Below are positions 25,822 through 36,511 of a stretch of DNA of 64,000 bases, piece by piece (positions within the stretch are counted from its first letter, which is position 1; every line of letters begins with the position of its first letter). This DNA is from Bosea sp. OAE506. Lineage in GTDB: Bacteria; Pseudomonadota; Alphaproteobacteria; Rhizobiales; Beijerinckiaceae. The stretch spans positions 3,721,001 to 3,785,000 of the forward strand of contig NZ_JBEPOB010000001.1 of assembly GCF_040546595.1 (NCBI RefSeq). Reading direction: 5' to 3'. The position numbers and the translations under genes were made by a program. The notes beneath the pieces were generated by a model, which had not been told where the DNA came from, searched no databases, and worked only from the letters and a program-made list of their open reading frames with translations.

Positions 25822-26295
25822 ATGAACGCCGTCGATACCAAGCTCGCCGAACTCGGCATCACCCTGCCCACGCCGGCCGCGCCGATCGCGAACTACGTGC
25901 CCTATGTCATCACCGGCAATCTCCTGGTGATCTCGGGGCAGATCTGCTTCGGCCTCGACGGCAAGCTCTCCGATGCCCACAAGGGCAAGCTCGGCGCCGA
26001 GATCTTCAATGAAGCTGGGCTCGAGGCCGCGCGGCTTTGCGCCATCAACGTGCTGGCCCAGGCCAAGGCGGCGCTCGACGGCGATCTGAGCCGGATCACG
26101 CGCTGCGTTCGCCTCGGCGGGTTCATCAACACTGCCCCGCATTTCGCCGCCCTGCCCGCGATCATGAATGGCGCGTCGGACCTGATGGTCGAGGTGCTCG
26201 GCGACAAGGGGCGCCATGCCCGCTCGACGATCGGCGTGGCGCAGCTGCCCGCCGATGCGGCGGTCGAGGTCGAGGCGATGTTCGAGATCGCCTGA
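25822..26295 (+). CDS. RidA family protein
   Basis: A 157-residue member of the YjgF/YER057c/UK114 family. RidA proteins hydrolyse reactive enamines and imines released by PLP enzymes. Family motifs are VISGQICFGLDGKL, RCVRLGGFINTAP and the C-terminal HARSTIGVAQLPADAAVEVE, which holds the conserved Arg and Glu. It starts at the ATG at 25822, and the stop overlaps the following phosphodiesterase gene (TGATG). Confidence 0.92.
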   Translation: MNAVDTKLAELGITLPTPAAPIANYVPYVITGNLLVISGQICFGLDGKLSDAHKGKLGAEIFNEAGLEAARLCAINVLAQAKAALDGDLSRITRCVRLGGFINTAPHFAALPAIMNGASDLMVEVLGDKGRHARSTIGVAQLPADAAVEVEAMFEIA

Positions 26296-27070
26296 TGCGC
26301 GGCCCTCTCCTGAATAACGGCGCACGGCCCGATCTCGGCTGGCTGGTCGCCCGCCCGATCGCCCATCGCGGACTGCATGATGCCGTCGCCGGCGTGATCG
26401 AGAACAGCGGTCCGGCGGCCGAGGCAGCCATCGCCCACGGCTTCGGCATCGAATGCGACATCCAGCTCAGCGCCGATGGCGAGGCGATGGTGTTCCATGA
26501 CTTCGTGCTGGACCGGTTGACCGAGCGCCAAGGCGCCGTCTCGGCGCAGACGGCGGAGGCGCTCGCCGCGATTCCGCTGCGCGGCAGCCAGGCGCTGATC
26601 CCGACACTGTCGGGCTTCCTCGACCTGATCGGCGGGCGCGTGCCGCTGGTGATCGAGATCAAGAGTCGTTTCGACGGCGATCTCCGGCTGACGCAGCGCG
26701 CCGCCGAGATCGTCGCCGGCCGCGCCGGCCAGCCGATCGTGTTCAAGTCCTTCGATCCCGAGATCGTCGCGGCGCTGCGCGAGATCGCGCCGGGCGTGCC
26801 GCGCGGGATCGTCGCAATGAACGACTATTCCTATCCCGACTACGCCCATCTCGATGCCGGCCAGCGCCGCGCCATGGCCAATCTGCTGCATTTCGAGCAG
26901 AGCCGGCCGGACTTCCTCTCCTGGAAGGTGGCCGATCTCGACAGCGCGGCCCCCTATCTCTGCCGCAATGTCGTCGGCATGCCGCTGATGAGCTGGACGG
27001 TGCGCACGCCGGAGGATCGGGAAAAGGCCGGGCGCCTCGCCGACCAGATGGTGTTCGAAGGCTTCACGCC

Positions 27071-27074
<4 letters not shown>
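26295..27074 (+). CDS. Glycerophosphodiester phosphodiesterase family protein
   Basis: A 259-residue GDPD-fold protein. The catalytic HRG...E motif is ARPIAHRGLHD with ENSGPAAEAAI, then the metal-binding pair IECDIQ and the second His in MVFHDFVLDR. It hydrolyses glycerophosphodiesters to glycerol 3-phosphate and an alcohol. No signal peptide is seen, so it is probably cytoplasmic. It is coupled to the RidA gene upstream (TGATG) and the acetyltransferase downstream (TTGA). Confidence 0.9.
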
Positions 27075-28274
<1,200 letters not shown>

Positions 28275-28282
<8 letters not shown>

Positions 28283-29084
28283 TCCGGAGGCCTCCGCAGC
28301 ATCTATCGGGCTGACCTTCTGCGCGGATGGCGAACTGGGCTATCGGCGCAGCCTGACCGACTTCGCGCAAGCGCCGCTGATACTGGACGAGCCCTACCGG
28401 CTGGCGCATCTGCCACTGGTGGCGCCCAACCATCCCCGCGTGATCGCGCGGCAGGAAGGGCGAGCCTACGAGATGGGCGTCCATCCGCCCGTCTTCTCGT
28501 TGGTCCTGCCTATCGATGGAGCCCGGCTGGCAGCGTCGGAGCCCTTCCAACAGCTCGACGCCGAGATGCGTGCAGCACCGTTCGCGCCCAGGATCGCCTG
28601 GGATATCCCGCCGCGACGGTCCGATCGGCTGCATGCGACCCTGTGCGGCACGCTCTCGACCGGCGACGCGCCGGTGATCTCGGACGACGCCCGTCGGGCC
28701 CTCGCCCGCATCGAGCCCTTCGCCGTCGATCTGCGCGGCCCCTTCTCGGGCAACGTCAACCGCGGGCGGATTTATCTGCGGGTCTATCCAGAGAAGCGGG
28801 ACGGGCTGAACCCGATCCATGACGTCCAGGCTGCCTTCGGGCGACCGCCCGGTGATCTCTATCTCGTCGGGCTCTACAATTTGACCGACGATCTCGACGC
28901 CAGCGAGACCGCAGCGCTCGCGGAGATCATCGCGCGCTGGTGGGATGTGTCGCTGCTGCGCTTCATGGTGACGGATCTCTGGCTGCTCGGCGCCCGCGAC
29001 GATCTGGTGCTGGATTCGCAGATCACCGAAACATTGTCGTTGCGCGCTGACGAGCGCTGCTCTCCCGAGGCGCTCCAGCCTTGA
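28275..29084 (+). CDS. Hypothetical protein, possibly 2H-phosphoesterase-like
   Basis: A 269-residue soluble protein I cannot assign. One HxT motif (RLHATLCG, near residue 117) followed by a beta-rich segment recalls one half of a 2H phosphoesterase. The second half has NRGRIYLRVYP where a second HxT/S would be expected, so activity of that kind is doubtful. The ATG at 28275 overlaps the upstream stop by 8 bases, so it belongs to the RidA-GDPD-acyltransferase operon. Confidence 0.65.
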
Positions 29085-29145
29085 CGCTGACCGCCCGCCC
29101 GCGACAGGTTGGCGTCCCCTGTTCCTCGCCTGATCCGGAAACCGC

Positions 29146-29574
29146 ATGAGCGCCTACGACACCGACAACGTTTTTGCCCGGATCCTGCGCGGCGAACTGC
29201 CTTCCCATACTGTCTATGAGGACGAGGCGACGGTCGCGATCATGGACATCATGCCGCGCGCCGACGGCCATGTGCTGGTGCTGCCCAAGGTCGCCTGCCG
29301 CAATGTGCTGGACGCGCCGCCCGAGGCGCTGCAGGCCGTGGCTTTGACGACGCAGCGGCTGGCGCGCGCGGTGAAAGCCGCCTTCGCGGCCGATGGCGTG
29401 ACGATCCAGCAGTTCAACGAGGCGGCCGGCGGTCAGGTCGTCTTCCACCTTCATGTCCATGTCATCCCCCGTCATGACGGCGTGGCAATGCGCCCGCATA
29501 CCGGCGCCATGGCCGATGCCGATGTGCTCAAGGCGAATGCCGAAAAGATCCGGTCGGCGCTGACGGCGTTCTGA
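29146..29574 (+). CDS. HIT family hydrolase
   Basis: A 142-residue histidine-triad protein with HLHVHVIPRHDG at about residues 103-114; the middle His of HxHxH is the nucleophile that attacks nucleotidyl-phosphate bonds. The N-terminus (DNVFARILRGELPSHTVYED) is typical of the Hint/HinT branch that hydrolyses adenosine phosphoramidates. It lies 61 bases after the hypothetical gene and converges on azlD. Confidence 0.92.
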   Translation: MSAYDTDNVFARILRGELPSHTVYEDEATVAIMDIMPRADGHVLVLPKVACRNVLDAPPEALQAVALTTQRLARAVKAAFAADGVTIQQFNEAAGGQVVFHLHVHVIPRHDGVAMRPHTGAMADADVLKANAEKIRSALTAF

Positions 29575-29583
29575 CCGGCCGGC

Positions 29584-29958
29584 TCAGGGGGCCAACAGCC
29601 AATAGGCGCCGCCGATCAGCGTCGCCTCCCCGGCCAGCACCGCCAGCAGCACACGCCGGCGGTCGAACAGCATGATCGCGAGCGTGACCGTCAGCGCCGC
29701 AACCCGAAGGGCGAGCGGCACAGCGGCCAGCGCGCCGGGCGGCGCCACGATCAGCTTGGCGACGATGCCGGCGAGCAGGGCCGTCGCCACCGCCCGCACC
29801 CATTCCAGTGCCGGCGAGTCGGCGTCGATCCGTCGCGAGAAGGCCACCGCGAGCCAGCGCCAGATCTCGGTCGGCAGCACGGCAAACAGCACCAGCGCGA
29901 GATAGGGCCAGAGCGGGCCGTCGAGCCACGGAATGGGCTGCGTGATCGTCGCTGTCAT
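29584..29958 (-). CDS. azlD: AzlD family branched-chain amino acid exporter small subunit
   Basis: A 124-residue protein with four hydrophobic segments, of the AzlD type (VLPTEIWRWLAVAFSRRID near residue 28, then RRVLLAVLAGEATLIGG). AzlCD pairs export branched-chain amino acids and analogues. Its ATG overlaps the azlC stop by four bases. Substrate is inferred from the family only. Confidence 0.85.
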   Translation of the reverse strand: MTATITQPIPWLDGPLWPYLALVLFAVLPTEIWRWLAVAFSRRIDADSPALEWVRAVATALLAGIVAKLIVAPPGALAAVPLALRVAALTVTLAIMLFDRRRVLLAVLAGEATLIGGAYWLLAP

Positions 29959-30677
29959 GGCGCGGCCTTCTTCGGCCGCAGCGCGAAGGCGATCGAGCCC
30001 GCGATCAGCCCTGCGACGATCAGGTCGAAGCCACCGCCGATGAAGCGGTCGCAGATCGGCGCGAGCGCGAGGCCGAGTACGATGGCCGCACCATCACCCC
30101 GATGGCGCAGGCCCGCCGTGAGCGAGGCGAGGAAGAAGATCGGCGTCAGGCAGAGCAACCCCGCAGCGAAGGGAATCGGCAGGGCGCCGATCAGATAATA
30201 GCCGAGGAAGGTGCCGACCGAGCTCGTCGCCATGCAGGTGTTGGCGAAGCCGAGGAAATAGGCGACGCGCTGGGGCGGCGGCACATGCGGCAGCCGGCGC
30301 AGCCCTTCCGTCCAGGCGGTCACCGCCACGTAATGCGCGAGCAGGAGCTGCATGCCCACCCCCTGCCCGGGCCGGCGCAGCAGCGGCAGGATGGCGACCG
30401 TCATCGGCAGGAAGCGCAGCGAGGCGAAGCCGACCGCGATCGCGATCGCGCTCCACGCCGCGCCGGCCGCGATCGAGGCGAAGAAGATGACCTGCGAGGG
30501 GCCGGCCCAGACCAGCATGGTCGAGAGAACAGCGACCTCGACGGGGTAGCCGACATCTCGCGCCAGCGAGCCGACGCCGATCAGCCCGAAGCCGACGACC
30601 CAGGCCGGGAGCGACAGCGCATCGCGCATGCCGGCCAGCGCGACGCGCCACCAGCTCCACTCGGCGGATACGGTCAT
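29955..30677 (-). CDS. azlC: AzlC family transporter large subunit
   Basis: A 240-residue membrane protein with about six helices. The AzlC motif GWxGPSQVIFFASI-like stretch (WAGPSQVIFFASIAAGA) lies near residue 58, with SLRFLPMTVAILPLLR and GTFLGYYLIGALP following. It forms an exporter with AzlD encoded by the next gene. No regulator of the Lrp type is adjacent. Confidence 0.88.
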   Translation of the reverse strand: MTVSAEWSWWRVALAGMRDALSLPAWVVGFGLIGVGSLARDVGYPVEVAVLSTMLVWAGPSQVIFFASIAAGAAWSAIAIAVGFASLRFLPMTVAILPLLRRPGQGVGMQLLLAHYVAVTAWTEGLRRLPHVPPPQRVAYFLGFANTCMATSSVGTFLGYYLIGALPIPFAAGLLCLTPIFFLASLTAGLRHRGDGAAIVLGLALAPICDRFIGGGFDLIVAGLIAGSIAFALRPKKAAP

Positions 30678-30830
30678 CGTGGGATCAGCTCGCGGCCCGT
30701 TCGGTCAGTGAAAAGCGAGCACAAGCGAGATCGAGGTGCCGCGGCACCTCTTCTAGCGTCCCTGGCGGAGCGAACCGAGCCTTCATGATGGACAGTCAGC
30801 CCTGCGCCGGCTGCAACAGAGCAGGCGCTT

Positions 30831-31109
30831 TCAGCGGCCGCCCTTCATGACCATGCCCAGCAGCTCATTGCCGAAGTCGACGATCTCCTTGGGGATACCG
30901 CCGACCGCCTTAACCCCGAGATAGATCAGGTAGATGAAGGCCGGGACGAGGATCCAGCCCAGGATCTCCTCGAACACCTTGCGACGGCGGCGACGCCGGT
31001 CGCGCTTCTCGAACCAGCTCAGCTTTTCCTTGCGCGCCGGAGCGGCCTGCTCCGGCGCTGGCTCGGCCGCATGGGCCAGCAGCGTATCGGTCTTGCGCCT
31101 AAAGAACAC
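30831..31109 (-). CDS. Small membrane protein downstream of clpA
   Basis: A 92-residue protein from a GTG at 31109. It has an Ala/Pro-rich polar N-terminus, a very basic stretch (EKRDRRRRRRKVFEEI, about 35-50), one hydrophobic helix (ILGWILVPAFIYLIYLGV) and a short amphipathic end. No family recognised. It begins 4 bases after the clpA stop on the same strand, so it is probably read from the clpA transcript. Confidence 0.6.
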   Translation of the reverse strand: MFFRRKTDTLLAHAAEPAPEQAAPARKEKLSWFEKRDRRRRRRKVFEEILGWILVPAFIYLIYLGVKAVGGIPKEIVDFGNELLGMVMKGGR

Positions 31110-31113
31110 GGTC

Positions 31114-33666
31114 TCAAGCCTTCGTCAGCGGGACCTTCGGGACGGTGCGGACGGAGCGCTGGGCCTTGGGAGCCTCCGGCCCCTTGCCGCCATCGCCCTT
31201 GCCGCCACCGTCACCCTTGCCCGCCTTGCCGGCGGGCCCGCTGCGGCGTGGCGCAGCAGGAGCCGGCTTGGCCGCGGCAGCCTTGGCGCGCGGCTTGCGC
31301 TCGCGCTTCTCGGCCGCGGCGGCGACGTCCTTCTCGGGCTTGGGCTTGACCGGCCCGTCGGGGAATTCGAGCCCCAGCACCTTGATGCCCGTCTCCGACT
31401 GCACGACGACGACGCGGACTGCGCCGCCGTTCTTCAGCCGCCCGAACAGCACCTCGTCGGCGAGCGGCGTCTTGATCGTCTGCTGGATCAGGCGGGCCAT
31501 CGGGCGGGCGCCCATGGCCTCGTCATAGCCGTTCTCGACCAGCCATTCGCGGGCCTCGTCGGAGAGCTCGATCGTGACGTTGCGGTCGGCGAGCTGCGCC
31601 TCGAGCTGCAGCACGAACTTGTCGACGACGCGCGCGACGACCGTCTTGGGCAGATGGCCGAAGGACACCACCGAATCGAGCCGGTTGCGGAATTCGGGCG
31701 CGAACAGCTTGTTGATTGCCTCCGTGTCGTCGCCTTCGCGCTTCTGGCGGGTGAAGCCATAGGCGTTGCGAGCCATGTCGGCGGCGCCGGCATTGGTCGT
31801 CATGATCAGGATGACGTTCCTGAAATCGACCTGCTTGCCGTTGTTGTCGGTCAGCTTGCCGTGGTCCATCACCTGCAGAAGGATGTTGAACAGGTCGGGA
31901 TGGGCCTTCTCGATCTCGTCGAGCAGCAGCACGCTGTGCGGATGCTGGTCGATCTGGTCGGTCAGGAGCCCGCCCTGGTCGAAGCCGACATAGCCCGGAG
32001 GCGCGCCGATCAGCCGCGAGACGGTGTGGCGCTCCATGTATTCCGACATGTCGAAGCGGATCAGCTCGACGCCGAGCGAGGTCGCGAGCTGGCGTGCGAC
32101 CTCGGTCTTTCCGACGCCGGTGGGGCCGGCGAACAGATAGCAGCCGATCGGCTTCTCGCCATCGCGCAGGCCGGCACGGGCCAGCTTGATCGACGACGAC
32201 AGTGCCTCGATCGCCTTCTCCTGGCCATAGACGGTGCGCTTGAGCGTGGTCTCGAGATTGCGCAGCACCTCGGCATCGTCCTTGGAGACGGTCTTGGCCG
32301 GGATGCGGGCCATGGTAGCGATGGCCGCCTCGATCTCCTTCACGCCGATCGTCTTCTTGCGCTTGTTCTCAGCGACCAGCATCTGCGAGGCGCCCGTCTC
32401 GTCGATGACGTCGATGGCCTTGTCCGGCAGCTTGCGGTCATGGATGTAGCGCGCAGACAGTTCCACCGCCGCCTTGATGGCGTCGTTGGTGTAGCGGAGC
32501 TTGTGGAACTCCTCGAAATAGGGCTTCAGCCCCTTCAGGATCTCGACGGCGTCCGGGATCGAGGGCTCGCTGACGTCTATCTTCTGGAAGCGGCGCACCA
32601 GCGCCCGGTCCTTCTCGAAGTACTGGCGGTACTCCTTGTAGGTGGTCGAGCCGATGCAGCGCAGGCTGCCCGAGGCGAGTGCCGGCTTGAGCAGGTTGGA
32701 GGCGTCCATGGCGCCGCCCGAGGTCGCACCGGCGCCGATCACCGTGTGGATCTCGTCGATGAACATGATCGCCTTGGGGTGGGCCTCGATCTCCTTCATC
32801 ACCTGCTTGAGGCGTTCCTCGAAATCGCCGCGATAGCGGGTGCCGGCCAGCAGCGTGCCCATGTCGAGCGAGAAGACAGTCGCGTCCTCCAGCACCTCGG
32901 GCACCTGGCCGCGGGTGATCTTGAGTGCGAGCCCCTCGGCGATGGCGGTCTTGCCGACGCCGGGGTCGCCAACCAGCAGCGGGTTGTTCTTCTGCCGGCG
33001 GCAGAGGATCTGGATCGTGCGCTGGACCTCGGCCTCGCGGCCGATCAGCGGATCGATGCGGCCATCGCGGGCCTTGCGGTTGAGATTGACGCAATAGGCG
33101 TCGAGCGCGCTTTCCTTCTTCTTCTTGTCCTTGTCGGCGTCGTTGCCGGGGTCGGCGGCGCGCGAATCGCGCTGCTGCTCGGGCTCCTCCTCGACGCCGC
33201 GGACCGGCCTCGCCTCGCTCGCGCCGGGGCGCTTGGCGATGCCGTGGCTGATGTAGTTGACCGCGTCGTAGCGCGTCATGTCCTGCTCCTGCAGGAAATA
33301 GGCGGCGTGGCTCTCGCGCTCGGCGAACATGGCGACGAGCACGTTGGCGCCGGTGACCTCCTCGCGCCCCGACGACTGGACATGGATGACGGCGCGCTGG
33401 ATGACGCGCTGGAACCCGGCCGTCGGCTTCGAGTCGTCGCGCCCGTCGGTCACCAGATTGGCGAGTTCGGCGTCGATATAGTCGACGAGGCTGCGCCGCA
33501 GCGTGTCGAGATCGACGCTGCAGGCGCGCATCACTGCCGCCGCGTCCTGGTCGTCGACCAGGGCCAGCAGCAGATGTTCCAGGGTGGCGTATTCATGGTG
33601 GCGCTCGTTTGCGAGCGCCAGAGCCCGGTGAAGCGCCTGTTCGAGACTGCGCGAGAAACTCGGCAC
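31114..33666 (-). CDS. clpA: ATP-dependent Clp protease ATP-binding subunit ClpA
   Basis: The AAA+ unfoldase that works with ClpP and the adaptor ClpS in N-end-rule degradation. It has an N-terminal Clp_N repeat domain (1-145), a charged linker, AAA1 with GDPGVGKTAIAEGL, AAA2 with GPTGVGKTEVARQL, and IGAPPGYVGFDQGGL. E. coli ClpA has 758 residues; this one has 850. The difference is mainly a C-terminal tail of about 90 Ala/Pro/Lys/Gly residues beyond the usual end. clpS lies 48 bases upstream in the same orientation. Confidence 0.96.
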   Translation of the reverse strand: MPSFSRSLEQALHRALALANERHHEYATLEHLLLALVDDQDAAAVMRACSVDLDTLRRSLVDYIDAELANLVTDGRDDSKPTAGFQRVIQRAVIHVQSSGREEVTGANVLVAMFAERESHAAYFLQEQDMTRYDAVNYISHGIAKRPGASEARPVRGVEEEPEQQRDSRAADPGNDADKDKKKKESALDAYCVNLNRKARDGRIDPLIGREAEVQRTIQILCRRQKNNPLLVGDPGVGKTAIAEGLALKITRGQVPEVLEDATVFSLDMGTLLAGTRYRGDFEERLKQVMKEIEAHPKAIMFIDEIHTVIGAGATSGGAMDASNLLKPALASGSLRCIGSTTYKEYRQYFEKDRALVRRFQKIDVSEPSIPDAVEILKGLKPYFEEFHKLRYTNDAIKAAVELSARYIHDRKLPDKAIDVIDETGASQMLVAENKRKKTIGVKEIEAAIATMARIPAKTVSKDDAEVLRNLETTLKRTVYGQEKAIEALSSSIKLARAGLRDGEKPIGCYLFAGPTGVGKTEVARQLATSLGVELIRFDMSEYMERHTVSRLIGAPPGYVGFDQGGLLTDQIDQHPHSVLLLDEIEKAHPDLFNILLQVMDHGKLTDNNGKQVDFRNVILIMTTNAGAADMARNAYGFTRQKREGDDTEAINKLFAPEFRNRLDSVVSFGHLPKTVVARVVDKFVLQLEAQLADRNVTIELSDEAREWLVENGYDEAMGARPMARLIQQTIKTPLADEVLFGRLKNGGAVRVVVVQSETGIKVLGLEFPDGPVKPKPEKDVAAAAEKRERKPRAKAAAAKPAPAAPRRSGPAGKAGKGDGGGKGDGGKGPEAPKAQRSVRTVPKVPLTKA

Positions 33667-33714
33667 GGATTGCGCTCCTATTCCGATGTCAGGGGTGCGA
33701 GCGGACTCAAGACG

Positions 33715-34056
33715 CTACTTCTTCTCCATCACGCATTGGAGCGGATGCATGTGCTTGCGCGCAAGGTCCATCACGAGGGTCACCTTGGTTTCGGCGACCT
33801 CATAGGTGAAGACACCACACTCGCCGACGCCGTTCTGATGCACATGCATCATGATCTGCGTCGCCGCGGCGCGGTCCTTCTGGAAAAAACGTTCGAGGAC
33901 GTGAACGACGAACTCCATGGGGGTGTAGTCGTCGTTCAGGAGCAGGACACGGTAGAGATTGGGTTTGCGGGTCCGCGTCCGGGTCAGGACCGCGGTGCCG
34001 GCACCCTCGCGGCCGCCATCGGCGGGGGGGCCCGCGCGGCGCGGCCGGTCGGCCAT
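33715..34056 (-). CDS. clpS: ATP-dependent Clp protease adaptor ClpS
   Basis: ClpS binds N-degron substrates and hands them to ClpA. The core reads [20 protein letters not shown], then [24 protein letters not shown], a family pattern. The substrate pocket residues in [10 protein letters not shown] are intact. I chose the ATG at 34056 (113 residues); ATGs at 34128 and 34182 remain in frame but would add an unconserved Ala/Arg-rich stretch. It precedes clpA. Confidence 0.93.
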   Translation of the reverse strand: MADRPRRAGPPADGGREGAGTAVLTRTRTRKPNLYRVLLLNDDYTPMEFVVHVLERFFQKDRAAATQIMMHVHQNGVGECGVFTYEVAETKVTLVMDLARKHMHPLQCVMEKK

Positions 34057-34334
34057 CGAAACAGCAGGAATGGCGGAGACAGCCCGAGCGGGACCGTGTC
34101 CGGCGCCGTTGGCAGCCCTCCCCCGCATCGTGCTCGCAACCGTCGTTCTCAAGATGGATCCCTGTCCTGCCCTGCCCGACATAATGCGTCGTAAACGAAT
34201 TTACAGACCTCGCGGCTGCTTCGCCAGTGCGTTCGAGCGGAAGACGCGCGACTGCGGCGTCTCGGCGCGGCGGGTTGACCCGCCGGGGCGGACGGACATA
34301 AGCCCGGCGCCTGACAGGACGGGAGACGCCGATC

Positions 34335-35207
34335 ATGACCGCCAACGCCATCGTGACCGTGGGAGCCGACCTGGCCTCGCCCGTCCGCTTCGGCAATGCC
34401 CTGCCGCTGGCCGTGATCGCCGGTCCCTGCCAGATGGAAAGCCGCGATCACGCACTGGAAATGGCCTTCGCACTGAAGGAGATCGCCGAGGAGCTCGGGA
34501 TCGGCCTGATCTTCAAGACCTCCTTCGACAAGGCGAACCGGACCAGCGTCAAGGCCGCGCGCGGGATGGGGCTGGAGGCGGCGCTGTCCGTCTTCGCCGA
34601 GATCCGGGAGCAGACGGGCCTGCCGGTGCTGACCGACGTCCACGAGGCGAGCCAGTGCGCGGCCGTCGCGGAGTGCGTCGACGTGCTGCAGATCCCCGCC
34701 TTCCTGTGCCGTCAGACGGACCTGCTGGTCGCTGCGGCCCGCACGGGGCGCGTCGTCAACGTCAAGAAGGGGCAGTTCCTGGCGCCCTGGGACATGGTCA
34801 ATGTCGCTGCGAAGGTCACCGAGAGCGGCAATCCCAACGTCATGGTGACCGAGCGGGGCGCCTCCTTCGGCTACAACACCCTGATCTCGGACATGCGCGC
34901 GCTGCCGATCATGGCGCAGACCATCGGTGCACCGGTGATCTTCGATGCCACCCATTCGGTGCAGCAGCCCGGCGGCAAGGGCTCGTCGTCCGGCGGCCAG
35001 CGCGAATTCGTGCCCGTGCTGGCACGCGCTGCGGTCGCTGTCGGCGTCGCCGGCGTCTTCATCGAGACCCATGAGGACCCCGACAGCGCCCCCAGCGACG
35101 GCCCCAACATGGTGCCGCTGTCGGCCTTCCCTGCGCTGATCGCAGAGCTGCAAAGCTTCGATCGACTTGCCAAGGCGCGGGCCAGGCCTACGCTGGCTTA
35201 TGTCTGA
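34335..35207 (+). CDS. kdsA: 3-deoxy-8-phosphooctulonate synthase
   Basis: Condenses arabinose 5-phosphate with phosphoenolpyruvate to give KDO 8-phosphate for lipopolysaccharide. 290 residues. The N-terminal [10 protein letters not shown] has Cys where the E. coli enzyme has Asn, marking the metal-dependent class. Other motifs are [23 protein letters not shown] and [12 protein letters not shown]. The stop lies inside the start region of the next gene, an 8-base overlap. Confidence 0.96.
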   Translation: MTANAIVTVGADLASPVRFGNALPLAVIAGPCQMESRDHALEMAFALKEIAEELGIGLIFKTSFDKANRTSVKAARGMGLEAALSVFAEIREQTGLPVLTDVHEASQCAAVAECVDVLQIPAFLCRQTDLLVAAARTGRVVNVKKGQFLAPWDMVNVAAKVTESGNPNVMVTERGASFGYNTLISDMRALPIMAQTIGAPVIFDATHSVQQPGGKGSSSGGQREFVPVLARAAVAVGVAGVFIETHEDPDSAPSDGPNMVPLSAFPALIAELQSFDRLAKARARPTLAYV

Positions 35208-36414
35208 CACGCCTCCACCGGCGCCGGCCGCTGCGCCGGCGCCCGTCGCGCTTCGCCCGCTGATCCTCGTCCTCGGCGCCTGCGGCTTCGCCTCGACCTT
35301 CACCATGCGGATCATCGATCCGCTGATCCCGACGCTGGCGGGCGAGTTCGGCCGCAGCGTGCCGCAGATCGTGATGATGGTGACGGGGTTTTCGCTCGCC
35401 TATGCGCTGGGCCAGCCCTTTCTGGGGCCTGTCGCCGATGCGGTCGGCAAGATCCGGACGATCCTGACCTGCCTGCTGGCGCTCGCCCTGTTCTCGACGG
35501 TGGCGGCCCTGTCGCAATCCTACGAGATCATGGCGGTGGTGCGCGGCGTGACCGGCATCGCCTCCGGCGGGATCATCCCGATCGCGATGGCCGCCATCGG
35601 CGACCGCGCGCCGATGCAGGAGCGCCAGGTGGCGCTGGGCCGCTTCCTCGTCTTGATGATCATCGGGCAGATGTCGGGCTCCGCCTGTTCGGGGCTGATC
35701 GCGACCCATGCCGGCTGGCGCGCGGCCTTCCTGTCCGCGGCGGGCGTCGCGGCACTGGCCGCGGTGCTGGTGGCGATCGTGCTGAAGCCGCGCCGCAACG
35801 TTACGCGCCAGACGCTAAGCGTCGCCGGCGCGCTGGCGAACTACCGCATCGTCTTCGCCAATCCGCGCACCAGGCTGCTCTACGGCCTGGTCGTGATCGA
35901 GGGCATCCTGCTTTTCGGCATCCCGGCCTATGTCGCCGCGATCCTGTTCACGCGCTCGGGCGTCGGCCCGGGTGAAGCCGGGCTCGCCATCGCGGGGATG
36001 GGGTTCGGCTGCCTGGTCTACGGGCTGATGACGCGCATACTCGTCGAGCGCCTCGGCCCGACGCTGATGACGCGGACCGGCGGTGTGATCTGCGCGATCG
36101 GCCTCGCCCTCTTCGCCATCGACTGGCCCTGGTGGAGCGCGATCCCGCTCTTCGCGCTGCAGGGCTTCGGCTTCTTCCTGCTGCACGGCACCTTCCAGGC
36201 TCAGGCCACGGAACTGGCCCCCAGCGCACGCGGCTCGGCCATGGCGCTGTTCGCCTGCTGCTTCTTCCTCGGGCAGGCGACGGGCCCCCTCGTGATGGGG
36301 GCGGCGATGCATGCGCTGGGGGCCCCCGCGGCGATCCTGCTCTTCGCGGTGGCCATCGCGCTGTTCGGCTACATGACGCCGCGGATCCTGCCGGTGCCCA
36401 GCAGCCGGACGTAA
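35200..36414 (+). CDS. MFS transporter
   Basis: A 404-residue protein with about 12 hydrophobic helices after a Pro/Ala-rich N-terminus. The motif A region reads [17 protein letters not shown] between helices 2 and 3. It belongs to the major facilitator superfamily, drug:H+ antiporter-like, with substrate unknown. The ATG at 35200 overlaps the kdsA stop. An association with kdsA is positional only. Confidence 0.88.
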   Translation: MSDTPPPAPAAAPAPVALRPLILVLGACGFASTFTMRIIDPLIPTLAGEFGRSVPQIVMMVTGFSLAYALGQPFLGPVADAVGKIRTILTCLLALALFSTVAALSQSYEIMAVVRGVTGIASGGIIPIAMAAIGDRAPMQERQVALGRFLVLMIIGQMSGSACSGLIATHAGWRAAFLSAAGVAALAAVLVAIVLKPRRNVTRQTLSVAGALANYRIVFANPRTRLLYGLVVIEGILLFGIPAYVAAILFTRSGVGPGEAGLAIAGMGFGCLVYGLMTRILVERLGPTLMTRTGGVICAIGLALFAIDWPWWSAIPLFALQGFGFFLLHGTFQAQATELAPSARGSAMALFACCFFLGQATGPLVMGAAMHALGAPAAILLFAVAIALFGYMTPRILPVPSSRT

Positions 36415-36511
36415 ACCACGGCCAGGACGGACGAAAAACGTCCAGACATGGCCGGGTTTCTGAGGTTCACGGAACGGAATTTCAACATCTCGCAAGCAGG
36501 GTAAGGCTCAG

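Noticed and set aside
30934..34194. 1086-codon plus-strand frame opposite clpA
   Set aside because: It is the antisense of clpA/clpS, with Leu/Asp/Gly/Arg-rich composition typical of GC-rich shadow frames.
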